A DNA stretch of 64,000 nucleotides from Rubrivivax sp. (GCA_022842595.1 JALHPF010000001.1:124001-188000); one strand, 5' to 3'; positions 36,946 through 46,543 are shown, counted from the stretch's first letter. Notes: generated from the letters alone by a model not told the origin. Translations and numbers: made by a program.

Positions 36946-36981
36946 TTTTCGGCACTCGTTTTCGGCACTCATTTTTGGCAT
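36946..36981 (+). repeat. Short 13-bp direct repeats between oxc and frc
   Basis: TTTTCGGCACTC occurs twice, 13 bp apart (36946 and 36959), and is followed by a degenerate third copy TTTTTGGCA. It lies in the 65-bp gap before the frc ribosome site. No function is obvious; slippage during replication could create such copies. Confidence 0.5.
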
Positions 36982-37005
36982 TTCCCCAAGCAAGGAGTTC
37001 TACCC

Positions 37006-38280
37006 ATGTCTGACAACCTTCCCCTCCAGGGCATCAAGATCATCGACTTCACGCACGTGCAGGCCGGCCCTGCGTGCACCCAGATGCTGGCCTGGTTCGG
37101 TGCCGACGTCATCAAGGTCGAGCGCCCCGGTTCCGGCGACGTCACCCGCAGCCAGCTGCGCGACATCCCCGGTGCCGATGCGCTGTACTTCACCATGCTC
37201 AACAGCAACAAGCGCTCGTTGACGCTGGACACGAAGAAGCCCGAAGGCAAGGCCGTGCTCGAGAAGCTGATCAAGGAATGCGACGTGATGGTCGAGAACT
37301 TCGGCCCCGGCGCGCTCGACCGCATGGGCTTCACCTGGGAGCACATCCAGAGCCTGAACCCCGGCATGATCCTGGCCTCGGTCAAGGGCTTCAGCGACGG
37401 CCACCACTACGAAGACCTGAAGGTCTACGAGAACGTGGCGCAGTGCGCCGGCGGTGCGGCATCGACCACCGGCTACTGGAAGGGCGAGAACTCCGGCCCG
37501 ACCATCTCCTCGGCCGCACTCGGTGATTCGAACACCGGCATGCACCTGGCCATCGGCATCCTGACGGCCTACATCGGCAGGCAGAAGACCGGCAAGGGCC
37601 AGAAGGTGGCCGTGTCGATGCAGGACTCGGTGCTGAACCTGTGCCGCGTGAAGATGCGCGACCAGCTCCGCCTGGACAAGGTGGGCTACCTGGAAGAGTA
37701 CCCGCAGTACCCGCACGAGATGGAAGCCTTCAAGGACGGCGTGGTGCCGCGTGGCGCCAACGCCGGCGGTGGCGGCCAGCCGGGCTGGATCCTGAAGTGC
37801 AAGGGCTGGGAGACCGACCCCAACGCCTATATCTACTTCACGGTGCAAGGCCACGCCTGGGACCCGATCTGCGACGCGCTGGGCAAGCCGGAATGGAAGA
37901 CCGACCCCGCCTACATGACGGCGCAGGCCCGCCAGCCACACATCATGGACATCTTCGCCACGATCGAGAACTTCATCAAGGACAAGACCAAGTTCGAAGC
38001 CGTCGACATCTTCCGCAAGTTCGACATCCCCTGCGCCCCGGTGCTGTCGATGAAGGAACTGCTGCACGACAAGTCGCTGCGCGCCAGCGGCTCGATCGTC
38101 GAGGTACCGCACAAGGTGCGTGGCAGCTACTTCACGGTGGGCAGCCCGATCAAGTTCTCGGGCATGAAGCCGGTCGTCACCGCATCGCCGCTGCTGGGTG
38201 AGCACACCGATTCGGTGCTCGCCGAACTGGGCTACTCGGCCCAGGAAATTGCCGCCATGCACGAGGTGAAGGCCGTCTGA
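37006..38280 (+). CDS. frc: Formyl-CoA:oxalate CoA-transferase, copy 1
   Basis: This 424-residue class III CoA-transferase moves CoA from formyl-CoA to oxalate, releasing formate and regenerating oxalyl-CoA for Oxc. The opening [31 protein letters not shown], catalytic D174 in ALGDSNTG and the glycine loop GGGGQ (254-258) match Frc of Oxalobacter, where this loop gates the active site. AAGGAG lies upstream of ATG 37006. A strong terminator follows, so oxc-frc form one unit. Confidence 0.95.
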   Translation: MSDNLPLQGIKIIDFTHVQAGPACTQMLAWFGADVIKVERPGSGDVTRSQLRDIPGADALYFTMLNSNKRSLTLDTKKPEGKAVLEKLIKECDVMVENFGPGALDRMGFTWEHIQSLNPGMILASVKGFSDGHHYEDLKVYENVAQCAGGAASTTGYWKGENSGPTISSAALGDSNTGMHLAIGILTAYIGRQKTGKGQKVAVSMQDSVLNLCRVKMRDQLRLDKVGYLEEYPQYPHEMEAFKDGVVPRGANAGGGGQPGWILKCKGWETDPNAYIYFTVQGHAWDPICDALGKPEWKTDPAYMTAQARQPHIMDIFATIENFIKDKTKFEAVDIFRKFDIPCAPVLSMKELLHDKSLRASGSIVEVPHKVRGSYFTVGSPIKFSGMKPVVTASPLLGEHTDSVLAELGYSAQEIAAMHEVKAV

Positions 38281-38312
38281 TTCCGCACCGGCCCACCGGA
38301 ACCCGGACCTCG

Positions 38313-38342
38313 AAAACGGCGCCCGGTGGGCGCCGTTTTTTT
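38313..38342 (+). terminator. Rho-independent terminator after frc copy 1
   Basis: A perfect GC stem (AACGGCGCCC and GGGCGCCGTT around a GGT loop) is followed by seven T. This is a strong intrinsic terminator, so the second frc and the formate dehydrogenase genes should have their own promoter or receive read-through only. Confidence 0.9.
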
Positions 38343-38445
38343 CATTCGAACATGTCCGCGGACGGGAACCGTCACCCCTGAAGCTATTCTGCGGCGCGCT
38401 GCCACCCTGCGTGGCAACGCATCCCAGACTTCCAGGACCTCCACC

Positions 38446-39693
38446 ATGGGCAAAGCACTCGACGGCGTTCGCATCCTCGACTTCACGCACGTTCAATCCG
38501 GGCCGACCTGCACCCAGCTGCTGGCCTGGCTGGGCGCCGACGTGATCAAGGTCGAGCGCCCGGGCGAAGGCGACGCCACGCGCAAGCAGCTGCGCGACAT
38601 CCCCGGCGCGGACAGCCTCTACTTCACGATGCTGAACCACAACAAGCGTTCAGTCACGATCAACACCAAGACGCCGGGCGGGCTGGCGGTGCTCGACCGC
38701 CTGATCAAGACCTGTGACGTGATGGTCGAGAACTTCGCGCCCGGCGCGCTCGAACGCATGGGCATCACCTGGCAGCACATCCAGGCGCTGAACCCGCGCA
38801 TGGTCGTGGCGTCGGTCAAGGGCTTCGGCCCCGGCCCGTACCAGGACTGCAAGGTCTACGAGAACGTGGCGCAATGCGCCGGCGGTGCAGCATCCACCAC
38901 CGGCGAGGTCGACGGCATGCCGTTGATCAGCGGGGCCCAGATCGGCGACAGCGGCACCGGCCTGCACCTGGCGTTGGGCATCGTGGCCGCGCTCTACCAA
39001 CGCAACACCACCGGCCGCGGCCAGCAGGTGCTGGCGCCGATGCAGGACGCAGTGCTGAACCTGTGCCGCGTCAAGCTGCGCGACCAGCAACGCCTGGAAC
39101 GCACTCACACGATGCACGAGTACCCGCAGTACCCGGACGGCAAGTTCGGCGACGCCGTGCCGCGCGCGGGCAACGCCTCGGGCGGCGGGCAGCCAGGCGC
39201 CATCCTCAAGTGCAAGGGTTGGGAGACCGACCCCAATGCCTACATCTACTTCATCACGCAGGCGGCCGTCTGGCCGGCCATCTGCCGCGTGATCGGCGAG
39301 CCCGGCTGGATCGACGACGAGGCCTATGCCACGCCGCAAGCCCGGCTGCTGCACCTGAAGCCGATCTTCCGGCGCATCGAACAGTGGACCATGGGCAAGG
39401 ACAAGTTCGAGGCGATGGACATCCTGAACCAGCTCGACATTCCGTGCGGGCCGATCCTCTCGATGAAAGAGATCGCCCACGAACCCTCGCTGCGCGCCAG
39501 CGGCACCGTGGTCGAGGTCGACCACCCCGAGCGCGGCAAGTACCTGACTGTCGGCAACCCGATCAAGCTGTCCGACAGCCCCACCGAAGTGACGCGTTCG
39601 CCCCTGCTGGGCGAACACACCGACGAAGTGCTGGCCCAGCTGGGCTTTGCCGCATCGGAGATCCAGGCTCTGCGCGCCGAAGGCGCGATCTGA
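38446..39693 (+). CDS. frc: Formyl-CoA:oxalate CoA-transferase family, copy 2
   Basis: This 415-residue paralogue of the upstream frc has the same [26 protein letters not shown] opening and the catalytic aspartate D168 in AQIGDSGTG. The glycine loop is changed: SGGGQ instead of GGGGQ. The central segment is shorter than copy 1. It could be a second oxalate enzyme with different kinetics or act on another acid such as succinate. Start ATG 38446. It lies after a terminator and 32 bp before the formate dehydrogenase genes, so it probably belongs with these. Confidence 0.85.
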   Translation: MGKALDGVRILDFTHVQSGPTCTQLLAWLGADVIKVERPGEGDATRKQLRDIPGADSLYFTMLNHNKRSVTINTKTPGGLAVLDRLIKTCDVMVENFAPGALERMGITWQHIQALNPRMVVASVKGFGPGPYQDCKVYENVAQCAGGAASTTGEVDGMPLISGAQIGDSGTGLHLALGIVAALYQRNTTGRGQQVLAPMQDAVLNLCRVKLRDQQRLERTHTMHEYPQYPDGKFGDAVPRAGNASGGGQPGAILKCKGWETDPNAYIYFITQAAVWPAICRVIGEPGWIDDEAYATPQARLLHLKPIFRRIEQWTMGKDKFEAMDILNQLDIPCGPILSMKEIAHEPSLRASGTVVEVDHPERGKYLTVGNPIKLSDSPTEVTRSPLLGEHTDEVLAQLGFAASEIQALRAEGAI

Positions 39694-39725
39694 GCCCGGA
39701 CTCCACCCGCCCGAAACGGAGCTCC

Positions 39726-41423
39726 ATGAGCCATCGAACCATTCCCATCGTCGCCGCAGCCGATTCACGCCAGCGCAAGCGATCGGCACCGAAGGGCCGC
39801 GGGGTCGAGCCCGAGGCTCTGGCCGAAGTGCAGCAGCTGCTCGGCGCTTCCTCGCGCTCACGCGACCTGCTGATCGAACATCTGCACAAGCTGCAGGACC
39901 GCTTCGGTCATCTCAGTGCCCGCCACCTGGCCGCATTGGCACGCGAGATGGACATGGCGCAGACCGAGGTCTACGAAGTCGCCACCTTCTATCACCACTT
40001 CGACGTCGTCAAGGAAGGCGAAGTCGCTCCGGCCGCTCTCACCGTGCGCGTGTGCGACGGCCTCTCGTGCGAGATGGCCGGTGCCGGCGAGCTGCTGCAG
40101 CGCCTGCCCGAGATCCTGGGCCGCGAGGTGCGCGTGATCGCCGCGCCCTGCATCGGCCGCTGCGAGCAGGCACCGGCCGTGGCCGTGGGCCAGCACCCGC
40201 TGGCGCAGGCCAGCACCGCGTCCGTGCTGGCTGCCGTGCGGGCCGGGCACACCACCCACCACAACGAAGGCCATGTCGACTTCGACGCCTACCTGGAAGA
40301 AGGCGGCTATGCCCTGCTGAAGACCTGCATCGCTGGCGAGCTGGACATCGACGACATCCTCAAGGAACTCGAAGGTTCGGGCCTGCGCGGCCTGGGCGGC
40401 GCGGGCTTCCCCACGGGTCGCAAGTGGCGCATCGTCCGCAACGAAGCGGCGCCGCGGCTGATGGCGGTGAACATCGACGAGGGCGAGCCTGGCACCTTCA
40501 AGGACCGGGTCTACCTCGAACGCGACCCGCACCGCTTCCTGGAAGGCATGCTCATCGCCGCCTGGGCGGTGGGCATCGCCGGCATCTACCTCTACCTGCG
40601 CGACGAGTACCACGGGTGCCGCACCATGCTGCAGGCCGAACTCGACAAGCTGCGCGCCCGCCCGCCCTGGCCGGGCATGCCACACATCGAGCTGCGCCGC
40701 GGCGCGGGTGCCTACATCTGCGGCGAAGAGTCGGCCATGATCGAGTCGATCGAAGGCAAGCGCGGCATCCCGCGGCTGCGCCCGCCTTACGTGGCCCAGG
40801 TCGGCCTGTTCGGCCGGCCGACGCTGGAACACAACTTCGAGACGCTCTACTGGGTTCGCGACATCCTCGAGCGCGGCGGCGCCTGGTTTGCCTCGCAGGG
40901 GCGCCATGGCCGCAAGGGCCTGCGCTCGTTCTCGGTGTCCGGGCGCGTGCGCCAGCCGGGCGTGAAACTGGCGCCGGCGGGCATCACCATCCGCGAACTC
41001 ATCGACGAACACTGCGGCGGCATGGCCGAAGGGCATACCTTCTACGCCTACCTGCCGGGCGGCGCTTCGGGCGGCATCCTGCCGGCGACGATGGGCGACA
41101 TCCCGCTGGACTTCGACACCCTGCAGCCCTATGGCTGCTTCATCGGCTCGGCCGCGGTGGTGGTGCTGTCCGACCAGGACACAGCCGTCGGCGCGGCGCG
41201 CAACCTGATGCGCTTCTTCAAGCACGAGTCCTGCGGCCAGTGCACGCCCTGCCGCAACGGCACGGCCAAGGCGGTGGTCCTGATCGAGCGGCCCCAGTGG
41301 GACCTGGAATTGCTGGCCGACCTGTCGGCGGTGATGCGGGACGCGTCGATCTGCGGCCTGGGCCAGGCTGCGCCCAACCCGATCGACTGTGTCGTGAAGT
41401 ACTTTCCTGAGGAACTGAAATGA
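39726..41423 (+). CDS. NAD-dependent formate dehydrogenase, fused NuoE-NuoF-like beta subunit
   Basis: This 565-residue protein combines two parts that are separate in FdsG/FdsB. The first about 160 residues are a NuoE-like thioredoxin fold with a [2Fe-2S] site (CDGLSC and CIGRC). The rest is NuoF-like, with the FMN/NADH motifs GLRGLGGAGFPTGRKW and YICGEESAMIESIEG and a [4Fe-4S] site CGQCTPC with a distant Cys in SICGLG. It passes electrons from the catalytic subunit to NAD+. The same fusion is known in FDH1 of Methylobacterium. It ends in an ATGA overlap with the alpha subunit. Start ATG 39726. Confidence 0.9.
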   Translation: MSHRTIPIVAAADSRQRKRSAPKGRGVEPEALAEVQQLLGASSRSRDLLIEHLHKLQDRFGHLSARHLAALAREMDMAQTEVYEVATFYHHFDVVKEGEVAPAALTVRVCDGLSCEMAGAGELLQRLPEILGREVRVIAAPCIGRCEQAPAVAVGQHPLAQASTASVLAAVRAGHTTHHNEGHVDFDAYLEEGGYALLKTCIAGELDIDDILKELEGSGLRGLGGAGFPTGRKWRIVRNEAAPRLMAVNIDEGEPGTFKDRVYLERDPHRFLEGMLIAAWAVGIAGIYLYLRDEYHGCRTMLQAELDKLRARPPWPGMPHIELRRGAGAYICGEESAMIESIEGKRGIPRLRPPYVAQVGLFGRPTLEHNFETLYWVRDILERGGAWFASQGRHGRKGLRSFSVSGRVRQPGVKLAPAGITIRELIDEHCGGMAEGHTFYAYLPGGASGGILPATMGDIPLDFDTLQPYGCFIGSAAVVVLSDQDTAVGAARNLMRFFKHESCGQCTPCRNGTAKAVVLIERPQWDLELLADLSAVMRDASICGLGQAAPNPIDCVVKYFPEELK

Positions 41424-44224
41424 CCGCTCGAGAAACAGTCAGCTTCAGCCTGAACGGCCGGGAAGTCACGGGCCTGAAGGGCGAGGCCCTCATCGAGATC
41501 GCCCAGCGCGAAGGCATCGAGATCCCGCGTCTTTGCTACAAGCCCGGGCTCGAGGCCGTGGGCAACTGCCGCGCCTGCGTCGTCGAGATCGACGGCGAAC
41601 GCACGCTGGCGCCTTCCTGCTGCCGCGCGGCCACCCAGGGCATGAAGGTGCGCACCGACAGCGAACGCGCCCTGCGCTCGCAAAAACTGGTGCTCGAGCT
41701 GCTGCAGTCCGACATGCCCGAGGCCGACTACACCCGCCACAACGAGGTCGACGACTGGTCGGCCCGGCTCGGCCTCGGCCGGCCTCGCTTTCCCGCACGT
41801 GAGCAGCCCGCGCAGGACCTGTCGCACCCGGCCATTGCCGTCAACCTGGACGCCTGCATCCAGTGCACCCGCTGCCTGCGCGCCTGCCGCGACGAGCAGG
41901 TCAACGACGTCATCGGCCTGGCCTTCCGCGGCGACCACGCCAAGATCGTGTTCGACATGGACGACGCCATGGGCGCGTCGACCTGCGTGGCCTGCGGCGA
42001 ATGTGTGCAGGCCTGCCCCACCGGCGCGTTGATGCCGGCGCGCGAGGCCGCCCTGGCCGTGCCCGACAAGCAGGTGGCTTCGGTCTGCCCCTATTGCGGC
42101 GTGGGCTGCCAGCTCACCTACAACGTCAAGGACAACAAGATCCTCTTCGTCGAAGGCCGCGACGGCCCCGCCAACCACGGCCGCCTGTGCGTGAAGGGCC
42201 GCTATGGCTTCGACTACGCCCACCACCCGCAGCGCCTGACGAAGCCGCTGATCCGGCGCAAGGACGCACCGCCGAAGACCGGCGACTTCGTCATGGACCC
42301 GGACCGCGTGCTCGACATCTTCCGCGAGGCCAGCTGGGAAGAAGCGCTGGACTTCGCTGGCGGCACGCTGCGCCAGATCCGCGACGACCATGGCCCGCGC
42401 TCGCTGGCGGGCTTCGGTTCGGCCAAGGGCAGCAACGAAGAGGCCTACCTGTTCCAGAAACTGGTGCGCACCGGTTTCGGCAGCAACAACGTCGACCACT
42501 GCACTCGCTTGTGCCATGCCTCTTCGGTGGTGGCCCTGCTCGAAGGCATCGGCTCGGGCGCGGTCAGCAACCCGGTGATGGACGTGATGCAGGCCGAGGT
42601 CATCGTGATCATCGGCGCCAACCCGACGGTGAACCATCCGGTGGCCGCCACCTGGATCAAGAACGCGGTGAAGAACGGCAGCAAGCTCGTCATCATGGAC
42701 CCGCGGCGCTCCGACCTGGCACGCCTGGCCCACCGCTTCGTGCAGTTCAAGCCCGACACCGACGTGGCGATGCTGAACGCGCTGATGAACGTCATCGTCA
42801 CCGAGAACCTGGTGGACGAAAGCTTCATCGCCAGCCGCACCATCGGCTACGACGAACTGCGCCGCAACGTCGCCGCCTACACGCCGGAACTGATGGCGCC
42901 GGTGTGCGGCATCGACGCGCAGACGCTGCGCGAGGTGGCCCGGCTGTACGCCACGTCCAGGGCCTCGATCATCCTCTGGGGCATGGGCGTGAGCCAGCAC
43001 GTGCACGGCACCGACAACGCCCGCTGCCTGATCGCGCTGGCCTTGATGACCGGGCAGATCGGCCGCCCTGGCACCGGCCTGCACCCATTGCGCGGGCAGA
43101 ACAACGTGCAGGGAGCATCGGATGCGGGCCTGATCCCGATGATGCTGCCCGACTACCAGCATGTGTCTCAACCCGAAGTGCGCGCCCGTTTCGAGCAGGC
43201 CTGGAAGCTGCCCGCCGGCACGCTGGACGCGCAGCCCGGCCTGACCGTGGTCGAGGTCATGCACGCCATCAAGCACGGCACCATCAAGGGCATGTACGTG
43301 CAGGGCGAGAACCCGGCGATGAGCGACCCCGACGCCAACCACGCCCGCGAGGCCCTGGCGGCGCTGGACCACCTGGTGGTGCAGGACATCTTCCTGACCG
43401 AGACCGCGTACCTGGCCGACGTGATCCTGCCCGCCGGCGCCTTCCCCGAGAAGACCGGCAGCTTCACCAACACCGACCGGCTGGTGCAGATGGGCCGCCA
43501 GGCCATCGACCCGCCGGGCGACGCGCGCCAGGACCTGTGGATCATCCAGCAGATCGGCCAGCGGCTGGGCCTGCCCTGGGACTACCAGCATGTCAGCGAA
43601 GTCTTCGACGAGATGCGGCACACCATGCCCAGCATCGGCGGCATCACCTGGGAACGGCTGGAACGCGAGCACGCCGTCACCTACCCGTGCACGAACGAAG
43701 GCGACCCGGGCGAACCAGTGGTCTTCGTCGACGACTTCCCGCGCGAAGGCGGCAAGGCGCGCTTCGTGCCGGCCGACATCATCCCGGCCGACGAACGCCC
43801 CGACGCCGAATTCCCGATGGTGCTGATCACCGGGCGCCAGCTCGAACACTGGCACACCGGCAGCATGACACGCCGCGCCAGCGTGCTGGACGCGATCGAG
43901 CCCGACCCGACGGCGCTCGTCCACCCGCTGGACCTGGCGGCGATTGGCGCGAAGCCCGGCGACATGCTCAGCATCGAGTCGCGGCGCGGCAAGGTCACGC
44001 TCTGGGCGCGGGCCGACGAAGGCACGCCGCGAGGTGCCGTCTTCGTGGCCTTTGCCTACTACGAGGCGGCCATCAACCGCCTGACCAATGCCGCGCTCGA
44101 CCCCTTCGCCAAGATCCCTGAATTCAAGTACTGCGCGGTGCGCATCCAGCGCACCAGCGAAGCGCCACAACTGGGCAGCTATGGTGGCGGCCAGCTCCTG
44201 AGCCCCACTCGAACCGAGACCTGA
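41420..44224 (+). CDS. fdhF: Formate dehydrogenase catalytic (alpha) subunit, cysteine type
   Basis: This 934-residue molybdenum/tungsten enzyme oxidises formate to CO2. From the N terminus it has a [2Fe-2S] domain (CYKPGLEAVGNCRAC), two [4Fe-4S] clusters (CIQCTRCLRAC, CVACGECVQAC), the cofactor-domain cluster CPYCGVGC, and the metal ligand C361 in VDHCTRLCHASS followed by R363, so the enzyme uses cysteine, not selenocysteine. A C-terminal molybdopterin dinucleotide-binding domain ends the chain. No chaperone (FdhD/FdsC) or FdsD is in the window. It is translationally coupled to the beta subunit and completes oxalate breakdown by oxidising formate. Confidence 0.95.
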   Translation: MTARETVSFSLNGREVTGLKGEALIEIAQREGIEIPRLCYKPGLEAVGNCRACVVEIDGERTLAPSCCRAATQGMKVRTDSERALRSQKLVLELLQSDMPEADYTRHNEVDDWSARLGLGRPRFPAREQPAQDLSHPAIAVNLDACIQCTRCLRACRDEQVNDVIGLAFRGDHAKIVFDMDDAMGASTCVACGECVQACPTGALMPAREAALAVPDKQVASVCPYCGVGCQLTYNVKDNKILFVEGRDGPANHGRLCVKGRYGFDYAHHPQRLTKPLIRRKDAPPKTGDFVMDPDRVLDIFREASWEEALDFAGGTLRQIRDDHGPRSLAGFGSAKGSNEEAYLFQKLVRTGFGSNNVDHCTRLCHASSVVALLEGIGSGAVSNPVMDVMQAEVIVIIGANPTVNHPVAATWIKNAVKNGSKLVIMDPRRSDLARLAHRFVQFKPDTDVAMLNALMNVIVTENLVDESFIASRTIGYDELRRNVAAYTPELMAPVCGIDAQTLREVARLYATSRASIILWGMGVSQHVHGTDNARCLIALALMTGQIGRPGTGLHPLRGQNNVQGASDAGLIPMMLPDYQHVSQPEVRARFEQAWKLPAGTLDAQPGLTVVEVMHAIKHGTIKGMYVQGENPAMSDPDANHAREALAALDHLVVQDIFLTETAYLADVILPAGAFPEKTGSFTNTDRLVQMGRQAIDPPGDARQDLWIIQQIGQRLGLPWDYQHVSEVFDEMRHTMPSIGGITWERLEREHAVTYPCTNEGDPGEPVVFVDDFPREGGKARFVPADIIPADERPDAEFPMVLITGRQLEHWHTGSMTRRASVLDAIEPDPTALVHPLDLAAIGAKPGDMLSIESRRGKVTLWARADEGTPRGAVFVAFAYYEAAINRLTNAALDPFAKIPEFKYCAVRIQRTSEAPQLGSYGGGQLLSPTRTET

Positions 44225-44227
44225 CAC

Positions 44228-45442
44228 ATGGAATTCCTGACCACACCTGCATTCTGGGTCGCTGTCGGCCAGATCATCCTGATCGACATCCTGCTGGGCG
44301 GCGACAACGCGGTCGTCATCGCGCTGGCCTGCCGCAAGCTGCCGCCGGCACAGCGCACCAAAGGCATCCTCTGGGGAACGGCCGGCGCGATCTTCCTGCG
44401 CATCGTCCTGATCTTCTTCGCGCTGGCCCTGCTGGCCATTCCCTTCCTGAAGATCGTGGGCGCGCTGCTGCTCATCTGGATCGGCGTGAAGCTGCTGCTG
44501 CCCGACCACGATGAGGGCCACTCCAACATCGAAGGCAGCGACAAGCTCTGGGGCGCCGTCAAGACGGTGATCATTGCCGACCTGGTGATGAGCGTGGACA
44601 ACGTCATCGCCATCGCCGGCGCGGCCGAAGCCTCGGGCACCGGCCACAGCATGGCGCTGGTGATCTTCGGCGTGCTGGTGAGCATTCCCATCATCGTCTG
44701 GGGCAGCCAGTTGGTGCTCAAGCTGATGGACCGCTTCCCGCTGATCATCACGCTGGGCGCGATGTTGCTGGGCTGGATCGCCGGCACGATGACGGTCACC
44801 GACCCGGCACTGGTCAATCCGGAAGTCATGGCCGGATTCCCGAAGATCGAGGCCACCGACTTCGTGCGCTACGGTGCCGGCGTGTTCGGTGCGCTGCTGG
44901 TGCTGGGGCTGGGCAAGTTCTTCCTGTGGCGCCGGGCCGAGGCGGCGGGCAGCGCCGGCCAGGCCGCATCCGCTGCGGCTTCGGCGCCTTCCGCGGCTGC
45001 CGCTGGGGACCTGCTGCGCAGCGTGCTGCTGGCGGTCGACGGCTCCGATGCGGCGGCCCGCGCCACGCAGCATGTCGTGGCGCTGCGAAGCGGCATGGCC
45101 GACCCATCGGCATGCCAGGTGCACCTGGTGCATGTGCAGCGCCCGCTGTCGGGCGACATCTCGTCGTTCGTCGGCAGCAAGACGGTCGATGAGTACTACC
45201 AGGAACAGAGCGACGCCGCCCTGGTGCGCGCCCGCGGCCTGCTCGACGCGGCGGGCGTGCCGTATCAGGCCCACGCCCTCACGGGCGATCCAGGCACGAC
45301 CATCGCGAACCAGGCCGGACGGCTGGCCAGTGGCCTGATCGTGATGGGCACCCATGGTGCCGGCATGGGTGCGGCGCTGTTGGGTTCGGTCGCGCAGGCG
45401 ACGCTCGGCGAGGCCAAGGTACCGGTGATGCTGGTGAAGTAG
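44228..45442 (+). CDS. TerC-family membrane protein fused to a universal stress protein domain
   Basis: This 404-residue protein has an N-terminal TerC/YjbE-type transporter domain with about seven helices and the acidic membrane motifs LLGGDNAVVIALA and DLVMSVDNVIAIAG. After an Ala/Ser linker near residue 250 comes a C-terminal UspA domain (SVLLAVDGSDAAARA, and the ATP-site glycine motif MGTHGAGMGAALLGS). TerC proteins export manganese or other metals. The fused Usp domain may sense ATP or stress. It begins 3 bp after the formate dehydrogenase stop and may serve that operon, for example in metal supply. Confidence 0.85.
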   Translation: MEFLTTPAFWVAVGQIILIDILLGGDNAVVIALACRKLPPAQRTKGILWGTAGAIFLRIVLIFFALALLAIPFLKIVGALLLIWIGVKLLLPDHDEGHSNIEGSDKLWGAVKTVIIADLVMSVDNVIAIAGAAEASGTGHSMALVIFGVLVSIPIIVWGSQLVLKLMDRFPLIITLGAMLLGWIAGTMTVTDPALVNPEVMAGFPKIEATDFVRYGAGVFGALLVLGLGKFFLWRRAEAAGSAGQAASAAASAPSAAAAGDLLRSVLLAVDGSDAAARATQHVVALRSGMADPSACQVHLVHVQRPLSGDISSFVGSKTVDEYYQEQSDAALVRARGLLDAAGVPYQAHALTGDPGTTIANQAGRLASGLIVMGTHGAGMGAALLGSVAQATLGEAKVPVMLVK

Positions 45443-45491
45443 CGTGAGGGCCGGCCGCCATCAGAGCGGTCGGTGCCCGCGTCGCCGTCCT

Positions 45492-45848
45492 TCAGGCGGC
45501 GCGGCGCACTTCCATCGTGCCGTTGCTCGTGACCTGGGCGTACACCGCCGGCTGAGTCAGTGCCAGGTGCAACAGGATGCGGCCGGACTGATAGCGCACC
45601 AGGCGGTTCGCCGCGATGCCCAGGGCCACCAGGCCCGCGCCCGCCAGGGGCTGGCCGGTCAGTGCGATGACCGCACCGACGCCAATGACGCCGATCGCAA
45701 CCAGGTCGATGCGGGTGCGCTTGACGACAAACGGGCGCGCGAGTGCCGGATTGACGACCACACGGAAGCGGCCATGCGGCAGACCGTTGCGGAACTCTCC
45801 GTGCGGGATGTACGGAACGGTGTCGGAATCGTCGGAAGATGTGTTCAC
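45492..45848 (-). CDS. Small membrane protein of unknown function
   Basis: This 118-residue protein has one long or two short hydrophobic segments in the middle (LVAIGVIGVGAVIALTG and AGAGLVALGIAANRLV) and a soluble N-terminal part (PHGEFRNGLPHGRFRVVVNP). I do not recognise a family. ATG 45848. It is convergent with the TerC-Usp gene and is the last of three small minus-strand genes. Confidence 0.55.
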   Translation of the reverse strand: MNTSSDDSDTVPYIPHGEFRNGLPHGRFRVVVNPALARPFVVKRTRIDLVAIGVIGVGAVIALTGQPLAGAGLVALGIAANRLVRYQSGRILLHLALTQPAVYAQVTSNGTMEVRRAA

Positions 45849-45890
45849 GGGCCGCAGTTTAGGCCCAGCCAGCCGCGTTGCCTGCGCAGT

Positions 45891-46091
45891 TCAGTCGTCC
45901 AGGAAATTGCCCTTGAACAAGCTCCAGGCGCGGCCATCGTGCAGGTAGAAGCAGCCGTCGGCGCAAGCGTCCTTGCCGGGGAAATAGTCGCGCCAGGCCT
46001 TCGGCACCAGCCGCGCCAGCTGCTCGTCGTCGAGCGCTTCGAATTCCAGTGGCGTGATCGGCGTGCCGGCACGCAAACGGCGGTTTTCCAT
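45891..46091 (-). CDS. Small hypothetical protein, 66 residues
   Basis: A short soluble protein with acidic patches and two cysteines (KDACADGCFYLHDGRAW). Aromatic residues are frequent in the second half. The sequence and codon bias look real, but no family is recognised. ATG 46091. It lies between two other small minus-strand genes, with a 42-bp gap to the downstream one. Confidence 0.5.
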   Translation of the reverse strand: MENRRLRAGTPITPLEFEALDDEQLARLVPKAWRDYFPGKDACADGCFYLHDGRAWSLFKGNFLDD

Positions 46092-46177
46092 CGGGAACGG
46101 TCAGCAGACCCAGGCGGTTGCGGAGCCTGGATTCTGGCCCAGCCGGCACAGCGGCCGGCTGCCGAGGGCGGTGTCGC

Positions 46178-46411
46178 TCAGAGACCGATGCGGGCGGCGC
46201 GCTGGCGCAGCACAGCCGCGCGCGCCGGGTCGGTGGCTTCGATGCGGGCGGCCTGCTTCTGCAGAGCGCGCATCTCCGACACCTCCGCGATGATGCGGCC
46301 GGGGAACAGCATGGCATCGATCATGAACGCGGTGTCGCGCACGAACTTCATCAGGCCCGAAGGCGCGCTTGCGAAGCCGGTGGAGGGAAGCGTTTGGCTC
46401 AGGCGGGTCAT
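46178..46411 (-). CDS. Small hypothetical protein, 77 residues
   Basis: A soluble 77-residue protein, Ala/Arg-rich and probably helical in its C-terminal half (MRALQKQAARIEATDPARAA). It has a hydrophobic patch MKFVRDTAFMIDAMLFPG near the middle. Family unknown. ATG 46411 is preceded by GAAAGAGAAG, an acceptable ribosome site. It is divergent from the amidohydrolase gene; the 132-bp gap contains a TATACT on the minus strand that may be its -10 element. Confidence 0.5.
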   Translation of the reverse strand: MTRLSQTLPSTGFASAPSGLMKFVRDTAFMIDAMLFPGRIIAEVSEMRALQKQAARIEATDPARAAVLRQRAARIGL

Positions 46412-46543
46412 GGTGCTTCTCTTTCGGAAGAGTGGAATCTGGGGCTGAGTATATGGTGTTTACCCTAATCACGTTTCTACCAACCCACCCGGAAAGCCCA
46501 AAAACGTCTCACCCCCACCACCCAGCAGGCAGCACCCCCCACC

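Noticed and set aside
42490-42530. Possible selenocysteine codon at the formate dehydrogenase active site
   Set aside because: The codon at residue 361 is TGC (cysteine), not TGA, so no SECIS element is needed.
41129-45355. A very long open frame on the minus strand opposite the formate dehydrogenase and TerC genes
   Set aside because: Its translation is His/Gln/Val/Ala-rich with no family motifs and mirrors the codon bias of the plus-strand genes. It is a GC-driven antisense shadow.
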